Of a stretch of DNA of 64,000 nt, positions 12,947-23,377 are shown in pieces. The notes under the pieces are model-generated. The model was not told the origin of the DNA. It saw only the letters and a list, made by a program, of their open reading frames with translations, and made no database searches. The DNA lies in assembly GCA_016709225.1 (NCBI GenBank), contig JADJEE010000002.1, forward strand, positions 744,001-808,000, written 5' to 3'. Made by a program: the position numbers and the translations under genes. The number at the start of each line of letters is the position of its first letter. Position 1 is the first letter of the stretch. Source of the stretch: Deltaproteobacteria bacterium (lineage in GTDB: Bacteria > Myxococcota_A > Polyangia > Nannocystales > Nannocystaceae).

Positions 12947-14194
12947 ATGGCCACGCCCACGACCGACCTCCGCATCAATGGTGACCGCCTCTGGGGCTCG
13001 CTCATGGAGCTGGCGAAGATCGGCGCCACCCCCAAGGGCGGTGTGTGTCGGCTGGCGCTCGGCGACCTCGACAAGCAGGGCCGCGACCTCGTGATCGGCT
13101 GGGCGCGCCAAGCCGGCTTGCGCGTGACGATCGATCGCATCGGCAACTGCTTCATGCGCCGCGCTGGCCGCAACGACGCGCTGCCGCCGATCATGACCGG
13201 CAGCCACATCGACACCCAACCCACCGGCGGCAAGTTCGACGGCAACTACGGTGTGCTCGCCGGGCTCGAGGTCATCCGCACCCTCGACGACCACGGCATC
13301 CAGACCGAGGCGCCGATCGAGGTCGCGTTCTGGACCAACGAGGAGGGCTCGCGCTTCGTGCCCGTGATGATGGGCTCGGGGGTGTTCGCCAAGGCCTTCA
13401 CGCTCGAGCACGCCTACGCCGCGAAGGACGTCGACGGCAAGACCGTCAAGGACGAGCTCGAGCGCATCGGCTACGTCGGGCCCGAGGAGCCGGGCGATCA
13501 TCCGATCGGCGCGTACTTCGAGACTCACATCGAGCAGGGTCCGGTGCTCGAGGATCACCGCAAGACCATCGGCGTCGTCACCGGCGTGCTCGGCATTCGC
13601 TGGTACGACTGCGTCGTCACCGGCATGGAGGCCCACGCCGGCCCCACGCCGATGGCGCTGCGCAAGGACGCGCTGCAGGTCGCGGCCAAGCTCATGCAGG
13701 AGGTCGTCGCGGTCGCGCATCGCCACCCGCCCCACGGCCGCGGCACCGTTGGCATGGTCCACGTCCACCCCAACAGCCGTAACGTGATCCCCGGCAGCGT
13801 GAAGTTCTCGATCGACCTGCGCAACGCCAGCGATGCCCTCGTCGACGCGATGGACGCTGACATCCGCGCGGTCGCGGCTGCGATCTCGCGCGACAGCGGC
13901 CTGCCGATCAGCATCGAGCTGGTCTCGCAGTACCCCGCGCAGCCGTTCCACGAGGACTGCGTGCGCGCGGTGGCCAACGCCGCGGAGCGACTGGGCTACA
14001 CCAACATGCCGGCGGTCTCGGGCGCTGGCCACGACGCGGTCTACATGGCCCGGCTCGCACCCGCGGGGATGATCTTCATCCCATGCAAGGACGGCATCAG
14101 CCACAACGAGATCGAGGACGCAACGCCGGCCGACATCACCGCCGGGTGCAATGTGCTGCTGCACGCGATGCTCGAGCGCGCCGGCGTGGTGTAG
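12947..14194 (+). CDS. M20-family Zn-dependent hydrolase, N-carbamoyl-L-amino-acid hydrolase / ureidoglycolate-type
   Basis: The 415-residue protein has the length expected for the family. The metal-binding motifs are all present: GSHIDTQPTGGKFDG (first ligand His and the Asp), TNEEGSRF (the Glu pair), YFETHIEQGPVLE (a ligand His), GMEAHAGPTPM (dimer-domain His and substrate contact) and SGAGHDA (last ligand). Enzymes of this group (AmaB/HyuC, allantoate amidohydrolase, beta-ureidopropionase) hydrolyse N-carbamoyl or ureido C-N bonds with two Zn or Mn ions in the cytoplasm. Substrate choice among them cannot be made here. The ATG at 12947 gives the family's normal N-terminus; upstream codons in the open frame lie in non-coding sequence. 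The gene overlaps the convergent next gene by 59 bases. Confidence 0.93.
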   Translation: MATPTTDLRINGDRLWGSLMELAKIGATPKGGVCRLALGDLDKQGRDLVIGWARQAGLRVTIDRIGNCFMRRAGRNDALPPIMTGSHIDTQPTGGKFDGNYGVLAGLEVIRTLDDHGIQTEAPIEVAFWTNEEGSRFVPVMMGSGVFAKAFTLEHAYAAKDVDGKTVKDELERIGYVGPEEPGDHPIGAYFETHIEQGPVLEDHRKTIGVVTGVLGIRWYDCVVTGMEAHAGPTPMALRKDALQVAAKLMQEVVAVAHRHPPHGRGTVGMVHVHPNSRNVIPGSVKFSIDLRNASDALVDAMDADIRAVAAAISRDSGLPISIELVSQYPAQPFHEDCVRAVANAAERLGYTNMPAVSGAGHDAVYMARLAPAGMIFIPCKDGISHNEIEDATPADITAGCNVLLHAMLERAGVV

Positions 14195-16124
14195 GCACGC
14201 GCGTGCTCGACGGCAACAGGCGGCCGAGCGCGGCGCTGAGCCCGAACACGACCCGCAGGTGCACCCGCGCGAGGATCGTCCGCTCGGGCAGCACGAAGCG
14301 GGTATGCGCGCCGAACAGGCCTTCGATGCCGATGGAGGCGCGTAGCCGATCGAGGAACCGCGGCAACAGGCCGAAGCCATAGCGGACGCCGAGCATGCCG
14401 ATGCTCAGATCGCCCGCCCGCGATCCGCTGCCGCGGGGTGCCCCCTCGGGCATCCACGCGCCGACGACCTCGACGGACAGCGGCACGCGTTTCACCGCCC
14501 GGGTGCGCAACCCCGCGCCGACGAAGCTGCGCCCGACCCAGCGGTGGTCCTCGTGCGCGCGAGCCCCGGGCGCGTCGACCGTCCACGTCCGCTTCATCGC
14601 GCCCTCGAAGCCGACCTCGGGAAAGATGGTGAGCGCCTCGCTGGCGAAGTGCAGCTCGAACCGCGCTGCACCGCCCACGACCGGCGCGACACCCCAGTTC
14701 CGTGCGAGCTCGGGATCGTTGCGCTTGGGGGAGAACGACACGAACTCCACCCCGCTCCACGCCCGCAGGCCGACGCTCGTGCGACGGAAGCTCACGGCGG
14801 TCGCGTCGTGGGTGCCGTGCAGCAGCTCCAGCTTCCGCACGTGATTCGCGACCAACAGCGCGTTGCGGCGGGTGGAGGGGTCGAGCGCCCCACCGAACAC
14901 GCGCATGTCGTAGCGGGTCGCCCCCGGGTCGGCGCGCACGAACTCCTGGCCCTCGAACGAACCGCTGCCGTCCACGGTGAAGCTCCTCGACTCCTGAGCG
15001 CCGTCGGGCAGGAACTTGTCGAGGATCACGAAGACCGGATCACCCGAGCGTGCGACCGCGCGCACGGTGTCCTGCAGCTGCAGCTGCAGCGGCCGCGAGA
15101 CCACGGGGTCGTCGAAACCCGCCGCGAAGGCACACGCGCCACCTTGCACGGTGCAGGTCGGCGTGTCGACGAAGCTGTTGGTCTGGTCGATCGCGACGAT
15201 CTCGTTGGACTCGTCATCCCGCAGCAGCGGGCACAGCAACCCGTCGCCCAAGGGATGGCAGGTCATGCGCCGCTCGTTGCAGCTGGGGTTCTTCCACTCC
15301 TCACCCGCCTCCTCGACCATCCCCAGGAACCCACGGGGCTGGGAGCCCGAGTAGCGCACGCAGTAGACCGTCGTCGGCGAGTCGGACTCATCGCGCGGCG
15401 ACGGCGGGCGGATCAGCTCGATCCATCGCACCACCGCGACTGCGGCCGTCGACTCGACCTGCAGCGGCTCGTGCTGCCGACGTGCGCGCGCCAGATCGAT
15501 CACGATCTTCGCACCGTGGTACGCCGGCGCACGCAGCGTGAAGCCGGCGCTGTCGAGCGTGCGCCCCTGCTGCGTCAGCGCCACGCGCAGCCGCAGGCGA
15601 TCGGCGGTCGCGTCGTAGGCAACCGGCGTGACCGCGACGCCGACGGGCGCGAGTTCCACCACGATCTTCGAGGCTTCGACGGGCAGGAGGCCGAGCCCGA
15701 GCACGTCGACATCGAGCTGACGCCGTTGCAGGACGACGTCCACCACCGATGCGGCGCACGGTCCCGTCGACGTGCCCGCAGCCGGCGGGAAGTAGTCGTC
15801 ACCCGGTTCGATGGTCAGCCGAGGACAGCGGTCCCCGAGACGATGCAGATCGAGCAGCACCGTGTCGGTCAGGCGATCGAGCGTCGGCGCAGAGCGCAAC
15901 ACCGCACGCCCGCCACTGTCGTCGACCACGATGCGCGACAGCGACTCGGGGCAGGTGCCACGACACAGGCGCGTGCGCACGCGCCCGGCCGGTCCCGGGG
16001 CCTCGACCTCGACGTCGATCGGGGCTCCCGCCTCGTCGCGCACACGCACCCGCCGCGCCGCCTGTGCCGGCAGGGCCACGCCGAGCACGAGCAGCACGAA
16101 CGCGGTCGCCAGCCACGGCCTCAC
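14136..16124 (-). CDS. Exported envelope protein, possible C-terminal outer-membrane barrel
   Basis: The likely start is GTG 16124, whose GTGA overlaps the stop of the upstream gene by four bases, giving 662 residues. The N-terminus RPWLATAFVLLVLGVALPA followed by QA is a typical Sec signal peptide cleaved near residue 22. The middle of the protein is beta-rich, with scattered cysteines around residues 260-360, and not recognised. The last ~200 residues alternate polar and hydrophobic positions (ARFELHFASEALTIFPEVGF, LSVEVVGAW, LSIGMLGVRYGFGLLPRF, VHLRVVFGL), which suggests an outer-membrane beta-barrel. The C-terminus runs 59 bases into the convergent hydrolase gene, so the last Arg-rich residues may be poorly constrained. 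Function is unknown; coupling to the membrane protein upstream suggests a joint envelope role. Confidence 0.7.
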   Translation of the reverse strand: MRPWLATAFVLLVLGVALPAQAARRVRVRDEAGAPIDVEVEAPGPAGRVRTRLCRGTCPESLSRIVVDDSGGRAVLRSAPTLDRLTDTVLLDLHRLGDRCPRLTIEPGDDYFPPAAGTSTGPCAASVVDVVLQRRQLDVDVLGLGLLPVEASKIVVELAPVGVAVTPVAYDATADRLRLRVALTQQGRTLDSAGFTLRAPAYHGAKIVIDLARARRQHEPLQVESTAAVAVVRWIELIRPPSPRDESDSPTTVYCVRYSGSQPRGFLGMVEEAGEEWKNPSCNERRMTCHPLGDGLLCPLLRDDESNEIVAIDQTNSFVDTPTCTVQGGACAFAAGFDDPVVSRPLQLQLQDTVRAVARSGDPVFVILDKFLPDGAQESRSFTVDGSGSFEGQEFVRADPGATRYDMRVFGGALDPSTRRNALLVANHVRKLELLHGTHDATAVSFRRTSVGLRAWSGVEFVSFSPKRNDPELARNWGVAPVVGGAARFELHFASEALTIFPEVGFEGAMKRTWTVDAPGARAHEDHRWVGRSFVGAGLRTRAVKRVPLSVEVVGAWMPEGAPRGSGSRAGDLSIGMLGVRYGFGLLPRFLDRLRASIGIEGLFGAHTRFVLPERTILARVHLRVVFGLSAALGRLLPSSTRVPTPRRRARASRAAAHCTRR

Positions 16125-18070
16125 TTGCGCCTCCGCGTGCACGCAAGCGCGCCACGCTCGAGCTCGATGCGGCAGCTGGCGGTCGCCTGACCGCGCGCCT
16201 CGAGCAGCCAGACGTTGGCGCGTTTCGCCAACATCCAGCGCGGCAGGGCGTCGATCCGTACGTGGTCACGCTCGACGCGGGTGATCGCGCTGGTCGGCAC
16301 CGGACACAGCGGCTGCGCGCCGACATGCAGCAGCCGAGCGTCGCGCAGTCGCAGCTGCGGCGTGCCGTCGACCGTCACATCGAGCCGGGCCGTCGCGATC
16401 GTCGGCGTCTCGAGCTGCACGACCATGCCGTCGTCGACCTGCGTGACACCGCGGCTCTGCGTCTCGCCGGCGATGGTGACGCGCAGCTGGGCGGTGGGCG
16501 GAAGCTCGGGCCACGGAATCCAGCCCCGCGCGGGTAGCTTGCCGGCGAACACCACCGCACCGTGTTCGATGGACACCGCGCTCGCATCGAGTTCGCCGGC
16601 GCACACCGATAGCTTGCCGAGCCGCAGCGCGGCGGGCTCGAGCGACGCGGGCCGGAACCGCAGCGACCACGAACCTTCGCCGCCACAATCGACCATCGGC
16701 TCCTCGCGCTCACCGGGTGGGATCCCCGAGATGCACGCCTCCACGGTTCCGTCGCTGGCGTGGAGCTCACCATCGGCGTACGCGGGCGTCGCCGTGGCAT
16801 CGAAGGCGCGGGACGCCGCGCAGCTGCGTCCCTCGACGCGGGCCGGCAGCTCGAGCTGGCAGCTGCCATCGGCAGCGCAACGGGTCGTGGACTCCCAGCT
16901 GCCCGTGACCCCGAGCACCACATGGTGGCCGTCGGCGGCTGGGAGCGCCATCGACGTGCGCGCATGGGTCAGCTCGGCGTGGTCGTCGGTGGGAACATCG
17001 AAGGTCCACAGCAGGCGATGGCGCGTCCGTCCGCCTTCGCGCTCTCGCTCCACCAGCGTGGCGCGGCTGGGGAAGCTGCTGCAGTTCGGCACCGCCAGGT
17101 AGCCACGGCCGTCGACGAAGGTCGAGGTCTCGCTCGGCGACCAGCGCACGAACGCGCCGGCCACCGGCGCCGTGCGCAGCAGCTCGACCCCGCAGGAGAG
17201 CTCGACGATCTCCGACGACGGCAACGCGGGCTCGTCATGCCAGTGCACGCGCGCGGGATCGTGGTTGGCGAGTGGCTCGTCGAGCGCGAGTACCCGCACA
17301 GAGGTGAGCCCCGGCGGCACCTCCAGCCGCAACCGCGCCTCCCCGTCGCCCTCGTGTGCACCGCGGTGCGCCGCCCAGAAGTAGACCGGCCGCGACAGGG
17401 ACGAGCGAAACCACAGCTCGCGCGTGTTCCACTGCACGAACGCGACGTAGCTCCCGACCAGCGCCAGCAGCCCCAGCGAGACCCCGGTCGCCAGTCGCGA
17501 GCGACGCAGCAGCTCGGCGGTGAGCAGGCCGAAGATGTCGTCCTGCCGCATGCGCACCAGCGCGAGCACCACAGGCGCACCGAGCACGGTCGACGCCAGG
17601 GCAATCAGCCGCGCCACGCCGACCCCGCCCGCGAGCCAGGTGCTGCGATCGACGACCTGCGCGCCCTTGAAGAGATACTCGGAGCAGTACCAGACCCCGA
17701 CGAGCAGCGACGAGATGCTGAAGAGCACCAGCGCGACCAGCCACTTCGCGACGCGACGCACCGGGATCGACGTCGCGTAGGTCGGCGCTTCGTCTGCGAG
17801 ATCGGCCTCGCTCCACAGCGCCAGGGTCAAGACGCAGTCATGATCGATCGCCGGCAGCTCGAGCTGGCCCGCACGGGCCCGCAGCGGGATCGTGTCGCCA
17901 ACTGCGGCACGGCTGCAACGCAGCTGTGCCCGCGCGGCACCATCGACGCGCCAACGCACGCGAACCGACCGCGAGCCGATCACCACCGTGGGCTCGGCGG
18001 AGAACTCGTGGACCGCCAGGGTCGGGAGCTCGCCCAGGGCACGAGTCGTCGGCGTCGACGACATGCGCAT
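16121..18070 (-). CDS. Membrane protein with three predicted transmembrane segments and a beta-rich domain
   Basis: The protein has 649 residues. Residues ~1-105 form a soluble beta-rich N-terminal region. Transmembrane helices are predicted near 108-128 (WLVALVLFSISSLLVGVWY), 146-172 and 193-213. The remaining ~430 residues contain several Cys pairs and many short strands, as expected for a periplasmic domain. No enzyme motif is visible and I do not recognise the family. Its stop overlaps the start of the next gene (GTGA), so the two products are translationally coupled. The downstream product is exported and may be a barrel, which fits a pair spanning the envelope; that is inference. Confidence 0.72.
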   Translation of the reverse strand: MRMSSTPTTRALGELPTLAVHEFSAEPTVVIGSRSVRVRWRVDGAARAQLRCSRAAVGDTIPLRARAGQLELPAIDHDCVLTLALWSEADLADEAPTYATSIPVRRVAKWLVALVLFSISSLLVGVWYCSEYLFKGAQVVDRSTWLAGGVGVARLIALASTVLGAPVVLALVRMRQDDIFGLLTAELLRRSRLATGVSLGLLALVGSYVAFVQWNTRELWFRSSLSRPVYFWAAHRGAHEGDGEARLRLEVPPGLTSVRVLALDEPLANHDPARVHWHDEPALPSSEIVELSCGVELLRTAPVAGAFVRWSPSETSTFVDGRGYLAVPNCSSFPSRATLVEREREGGRTRHRLLWTFDVPTDDHAELTHARTSMALPAADGHHVVLGVTGSWESTTRCAADGSCQLELPARVEGRSCAASRAFDATATPAYADGELHASDGTVEACISGIPPGEREEPMVDCGGEGSWSLRFRPASLEPAALRLGKLSVCAGELDASAVSIEHGAVVFAGKLPARGWIPWPELPPTAQLRVTIAGETQSRGVTQVDDGMVVQLETPTIATARLDVTVDGTPQLRLRDARLLHVGAQPLCPVPTSAITRVERDHVRIDALPRWMLAKRANVWLLEARGQATASCRIELERGALACTRRRK

Positions 18071-18178
18071 CTAGTGTGTCGCGGGGGCAGATCGATCCCA
18101 GCGATGTGGGGCTGGCCGATCGGCCGCGCCACCGGCGGGCCGTGATCGCGCGTGGCGTGGCGCCCGAACCCGCCGGGC

Positions 18179-20179
18179 TCAGAACTCGCACTGGTTCGTG
18201 GCAGCGTTGCAGGTCGAGCCCGGCGCCACGAACGGACACACGTCGCCGAAGAACGAGGTGCACGGGATGCCGCAGGTGTCGGCCGTGTGGTCGTAGCACT
18301 GCTGCCCCGGGCCGCACTCGGCGTCGTTGTTGCAACGGCAGTTGAAGTCGTCGGGGATGCCGTTGCCGTTCTCGTCGGTGCCGTCGCAGCACTCGGTGAC
18401 GTAGAAGTCGCTCGCGCTGCAGTCGTCGTCCTGGCAATCGATCGTGCCGTCGCAGTCGTCGTCGAGGCCGTTGGTGCAGGCGTCGACACCGAACTCCGCG
18501 CTGGGGTCGTTACCGCCCACGCAGCCGGCGCAGCCGGGCGCGGCGACGCAGTCGGGGTCGCCGCAGTCGGCGTAGACATCGCCATCGTTGTCGATGACGT
18601 CGTTGCAGACCTCGACGGGGTTGGCGTCGATCTCGACGTTGAGCTGCCACGCGCCCTCGTTGGGCCCGCCGATCGGGTCGATGGTGTAGCCATCGAGGAA
18701 CACGAAGTAGTTGCCCGGCTGCAGCAGCGTGAGATCGATCGACGAGGCCAGGTTGCCGCCGCTGTCGTCGTCACACGCGAGCTCGAGACCGGAGGCACAG
18801 TTGCCCGCGCGCACGTAGAGCACCGAGTCGAACGAGGTGCCGACCGAGGTGAGGATGACGTGCGAGGGCTGCAACAGGATCAGCTGGAACACCGCCTCAC
18901 CGGCTCCGCCGCCGCAGGTGCCGGCGGTGTTGTTGCTGTGGCCAGTGGTGTCGCCGAAGAAGGTGCCGCTGGCGAAGATCGCCGCCGCGGTGCCGCAGTT
19001 CTGCTGGCTCTGCACGCACACCGGCACCGCGAAACAATCCGAGTCGTCGCAGTCGATCGCGCCGTCGACGTCGTCGTCGAGGTCATTGTTGCAGATCTCC
19101 GCCTGCGGCATGCAGCCGGCATCGAACACGCAGGCATCGTCGGCGCAGTCGATGAAGCCGTCGCAATCGTCGTCCTGCCCATTGCCGCACTGCTCGGGCA
19201 CGCACATCGCACACGATGGTGAGAGCACGCAGTTCGGGTCGGCGCAATCGACCAGGCCGTCGCAGTCGTTGTCGTTGCCGTCGTTGCACTGCTCGGCCGA
19301 GGGGCCGCCCACGCAGGTACACGAGAAGGTGCCCTCGCAGTCGGGATCGACGCAGTCGACCAGCAGGTCGCAATCGTCGTCCTCGCCGTTGCCACACTGC
19401 TCGAACGCCGCCATGCAGGTGCACGCGCTGTCACCCGCGCAGTCGCTGTCGTCGCAGTCGATCGCGCCGTCGCAGTCGTCGTCGAAGCCGTCGACGCAGA
19501 AGCCACCCTCGCTGCCGGCGCAGCCGCACGCCGGGGTCCCGAGGCAATCGGCGTCGTTGCAGTCGACGGTCGTGTCGCAGTCGTCGTCGCTGCCGTTGGT
19601 GCAGTTTTCACCGCCCGGTGCCGGCGCACAGCCGCAGTTGGGCACATCGTCGCAGGCGGGGTCGAAGCAATCGGCGACACCGTTGCAGTCGTTGTCGTCG
19701 CCGTCGAAGCAGTCCTCCGGCGCGCCCGGGAAGGTGTTCGGGTTGAGGTCGTTGCAGTCGCCACCGCCGCACGAGAACGGCGCGACCCCGTCGCCGTCGG
19801 CATCGCGCGCCGACATCACGCAGACGCCGCCTTCGCAGGCGCCGATCATGCACGGATCGCCCGAGGCGCACTCCGGGTCGTTGGCGCACAGCGGCGGATC
19901 GCCGGTGGTGTCGCTGTCGCTGTCGCTGTCCGTGGTCGGCAGGTCGTCGCCGGTGGTGAACGTATCGGTGACGCTGGTGGGATCACCGGTGGTGAAGGTC
20001 ACGCTGCCCGAGTCCGCGATCGTGACCGAGCCCGAGTCCGTGTCCGTGCCGGTGCCACTGCCGCCCGTGCTGCCGGTGCTGCCCTCACCGCCCCCGGGCG
20101 TGAACGTGAAATCGGAACGACCGCACGACGCCGCACACGCGAGGCCGAGCAGAGCTACGGAACGACCAAGGGTACGCAT
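18179..20179 (-). CDS. Lipoprotein with MopE-like Cys/Asp-rich metal-binding-type repeats and a PPC-like domain
   Basis: The 666-residue protein begins MRTLGRSVALLGLACAASCG, a signal peptide with a probable acylated Cys at 19. A Gly/Ser/Thr/Asp-rich linker with SDSDSDTTGDP follows to ~100. About nine repeats of the form CxxGxDxDCDGxxDCxDxxC then occur, seven before and two after a PPC-like beta-sandwich at ~395-525 (VILTSVGTSFDSVLYVR, CDDDSGG, YFVFLDGY). The Cys/Asp repeats match the putative metal-binding motif named after MopE and are common in Myxococcota surface proteins. The seventh and eighth copies have lost a Cys of the DCDG core. The role is probably cell-surface binding or scaffolding; ligand unknown. 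It lies 18 bases downstream of the kinase gene and may share its transcript. Confidence 0.88.
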   Translation of the reverse strand: MRTLGRSVALLGLACAASCGRSDFTFTPGGGEGSTGSTGGSGTGTDTDSGSVTIADSGSVTFTTGDPTSVTDTFTTGDDLPTTDSDSDSDTTGDPPLCANDPECASGDPCMIGACEGGVCVMSARDADGDGVAPFSCGGGDCNDLNPNTFPGAPEDCFDGDDNDCNGVADCFDPACDDVPNCGCAPAPGGENCTNGSDDDCDTTVDCNDADCLGTPACGCAGSEGGFCVDGFDDDCDGAIDCDDSDCAGDSACTCMAAFEQCGNGEDDDCDLLVDCVDPDCEGTFSCTCVGGPSAEQCNDGNDNDCDGLVDCADPNCVLSPSCAMCVPEQCGNGQDDDCDGFIDCADDACVFDAGCMPQAEICNNDLDDDVDGAIDCDDSDCFAVPVCVQSQQNCGTAAAIFASGTFFGDTTGHSNNTAGTCGGGAGEAVFQLILLQPSHVILTSVGTSFDSVLYVRAGNCASGLELACDDDSGGNLASSIDLTLLQPGNYFVFLDGYTIDPIGGPNEGAWQLNVEIDANPVEVCNDVIDNDGDVYADCGDPDCVAAPGCAGCVGGNDPSAEFGVDACTNGLDDDCDGTIDCQDDDCSASDFYVTECCDGTDENGNGIPDDFNCRCNNDAECGPGQQCYDHTADTCGIPCTSFFGDVCPFVAPGSTCNAATNQCEF

Positions 20180-20197
20180 CGCGGGGTCGCCAGCGTA

Positions 20198-21109
20198 TCA
20201 GGGTTGCGTGGGGCGGTCGTGCGCCGCGGGCGGCGCCTGCACCCACGCGGCGATCGACGCGTCACCCGCAGGCTCCAACCCTGCCCGCGCCGCGGCCAGC
20301 GCCCGCCGCAGCTCGTCCATGCCCTCGAAGCGCTCGGCCGGCACGCGGGCGAGGACGCGCCGCAGCATCGGCTGCAGTGATTCCGGCACGCCATCCAACG
20401 TCGGCGCGGCCCGGCGGATGCGCTCGAGCGTGGTCGCGACGTCGTCGGCCTCGAACGCTCGCGTGCCCGTCAGCAGCTCCACAGCCACGACGCCGAGCGC
20501 GAACTGGTCGCTGCCGCCGGACAGCGCCGCGCCCTCGACCTGCTCGGGTGAGAGGTACGCGAACTTGCCTCGCACGACCCCAGCCGCGGGCTGGCTGGCG
20601 TGCGCAGTCGCCTTCGCGATGCCGTAGTCGGCGAGCTTCACCTCGCCCTCCCGCGACAGCAAGATGTTCGACGGCGTGACATCGCGGTGCACGATCCCGA
20701 GCGGCCGCCCCCGCTCGTCGCGGGCCCGGTGCAGGTGGGCCAGCGCCGCGGCGACCGCGTCGACGATCGCGAGCGCGACCCCGGGGGCCGGGCGCGAGCG
20801 CAGCAGCGCGCGGCGCAGATCGAGGCCATCGACGCGCTCCATCACCATGAAGTAGCGACCGTCATCGACCCCGAGATCCAAGACCTCGACGAGGTTGGCG
20901 TGGTGCAGGGTCGCGCCCAGCTTGGCCTCGGCGATCAGCTGTCGCTGCAGCTCGGGCTCGTCGGCGCGCTCGGGCAGCAGCGCCTTGATCGCGACCGGCT
21001 TGCGGAAGCCACTGGCCCCCACGCGCTCGCCCGCGAACACCTCGGCCATGCCACCGCTGCCGATGCGCGCGAGGACGCGGTAGCCCCCGAGCTGCGCAGG
21101 CAGGTTCAT
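20198..21109 (-). CDS. Cytosolic Ser/Thr protein kinase (Hanks type)
   Basis: This 303-residue protein is nearly all kinase domain. The glycine loop IGSGGMAEVFAG is at residues ~16-27, the ATP-anchoring Lys at 42, the catalytic loop HRDVTPSN at 141-148 and the metal-binding Asp at 161. DYG replaces the usual DFG, a change also seen in other active kinases. The YLSPEQVEG sequence marks the activation-segment end. There is no transmembrane helix or sensor domain, unlike PASTA-type kinases, so its input must come from partner proteins. It is divergent from the FHA-sigma54 activator gene with only 23 bases between the coding regions, and a PP2C phosphatase follows that gene. The arrangement suggests phosphorylation read out by the FHA domain, which is inference. 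Confidence 0.94.
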   Translation of the reverse strand: MNLPAQLGGYRVLARIGSGGMAEVFAGERVGASGFRKPVAIKALLPERADEPELQRQLIAEAKLGATLHHANLVEVLDLGVDDGRYFMVMERVDGLDLRRALLRSRPAPGVALAIVDAVAAALAHLHRARDERGRPLGIVHRDVTPSNILLSREGEVKLADYGIAKATAHASQPAAGVVRGKFAYLSPEQVEGAALSGGSDQFALGVVAVELLTGTRAFEADDVATTLERIRRAAPTLDGVPESLQPMLRRVLARVPAERFEGMDELRRALAAARAGLEPAGDASIAAWVQAPPAAHDRPTQP

Positions 21110-21132
21110 GCGGGTGCGCTAAGCTTAGCAAA
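21110..21132. promoter_or_regulatory. Very short divergent spacer between kinase and FHA-sigma54 activator genes
   Basis: Only 23 bases separate the start codons of two divergent regulatory genes. Promoters for each must therefore lie inside the other coding sequence, or the transcripts must start far inside the opposite gene. No promoter box fits within the spacer. The right-hand gene starts with GTG at 21133. Confidence 0.5.
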
Positions 21133-22445
<1,313 letters not shown>

Positions 22446-22470
<25 letters not shown>

Positions 22471-23219
22471 ACGGTCACCACCACCGCGGTGATGTTGTCG
22501 GTGCTGCCGGCGTGGTAGGCGTCCTCGACCAGCGCCTCGCAGGCACGCCCGTCGTCGCGACAGTGCGCGAGCACGTCCGCGATCGCGTCGTCGTCGAGCG
22601 CACCCCATAGCCCGTCGGAGCACAGCAGGTAGCGGTCGCCGGCGCACACCGGCTCGAGCCGTAGCGCGGGCTCGGCCGCGCCATCCATGCCGATCGCGCG
22701 CGTCAGACACGCCAGCAGTGCGGGTGAGACCACCTCTGCCGGCATGCCGGAGCGCGTGAGCTCGGCGGCGACGGAGTGATCGTCGGTGAGCAGCTCGAGC
22801 TGTGCACGCAGCCGGTACAGTCGCGAGTCCCCGACGTGGGCGAGCGCGAGCTGACCACGATGGAACCACGCCAGCACGGCGGTCGAGCCCATGCGCGCCA
22901 GTCGTCCGCGTCGCTCCCTGCGAACTGCGTGGTCGGCCGCGCGCAGGGCCACGTCGACGGCCTGCGCCAGTGGCCCCAGCGACGCGCGCGAGCGCTGCGG
23001 CCACGTGCCCTCGGGATCGATGTCGAGCCGGCCCATGAAGGTATCGATCGCGGCGACCACCAGCGCGCTCGCGACCTCGCCACCCTCGTAGCCGCCCATG
23101 CCGTCGGCGACTGCGAACACGCCCGAGCGAGGACGCAGCAGCATCGCGTCTTGATTGGAGCGGCGGCGGCCGACCACCGAGCGGCCGTCGCAGGCGAGCG
23201 TCATCGCGTGGGGATCCAT
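22446..23219 (-). CDS. PP2C-family protein Ser/Thr phosphatase
   Basis: From ATG 23219 the protein has 257 residues, the normal size for a bacterial PP2C catalytic domain. The conserved metal-site motifs occur in order: SNQDA near the N-terminus, VADGMGG, LAHVGDSRLY, CSDGLWGALDD and GSTDNITAVVV. These place the aspartates that bind two Mn/Mg ions. It lacks a membrane helix or sensor region. In context it would reverse phosphorylation by the kinase at 20198-21109 and so tune the FHA-sigma54 activator. The start at 23204 (ATG, five codons later) is a possible alternative. Upstream in-frame sequence is Arg/Pro-rich and looks non-coding. Confidence 0.94.
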
Positions 23220-23377
23220 CGCGGGCGCAGCGGTGCGCACGACGTGCCGCCGCCGAACGCCGCGCGAGTCCACGCCGCGGTGGTGACTCGGCGCCCCACC
23301 GGCGGCGGGCGGGGCGGGGCCGCGCTGCGGGGTCGACCCCCCGGGCGACCGCGGCGCGCTCGTTCGTCGCGGTGGCA

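Noticed and set aside
16125..16142. An upstream start for the exported envelope protein
   Set aside because: It would place charged residues before a good signal peptide; the GTGA overlap at 16124 fits better.
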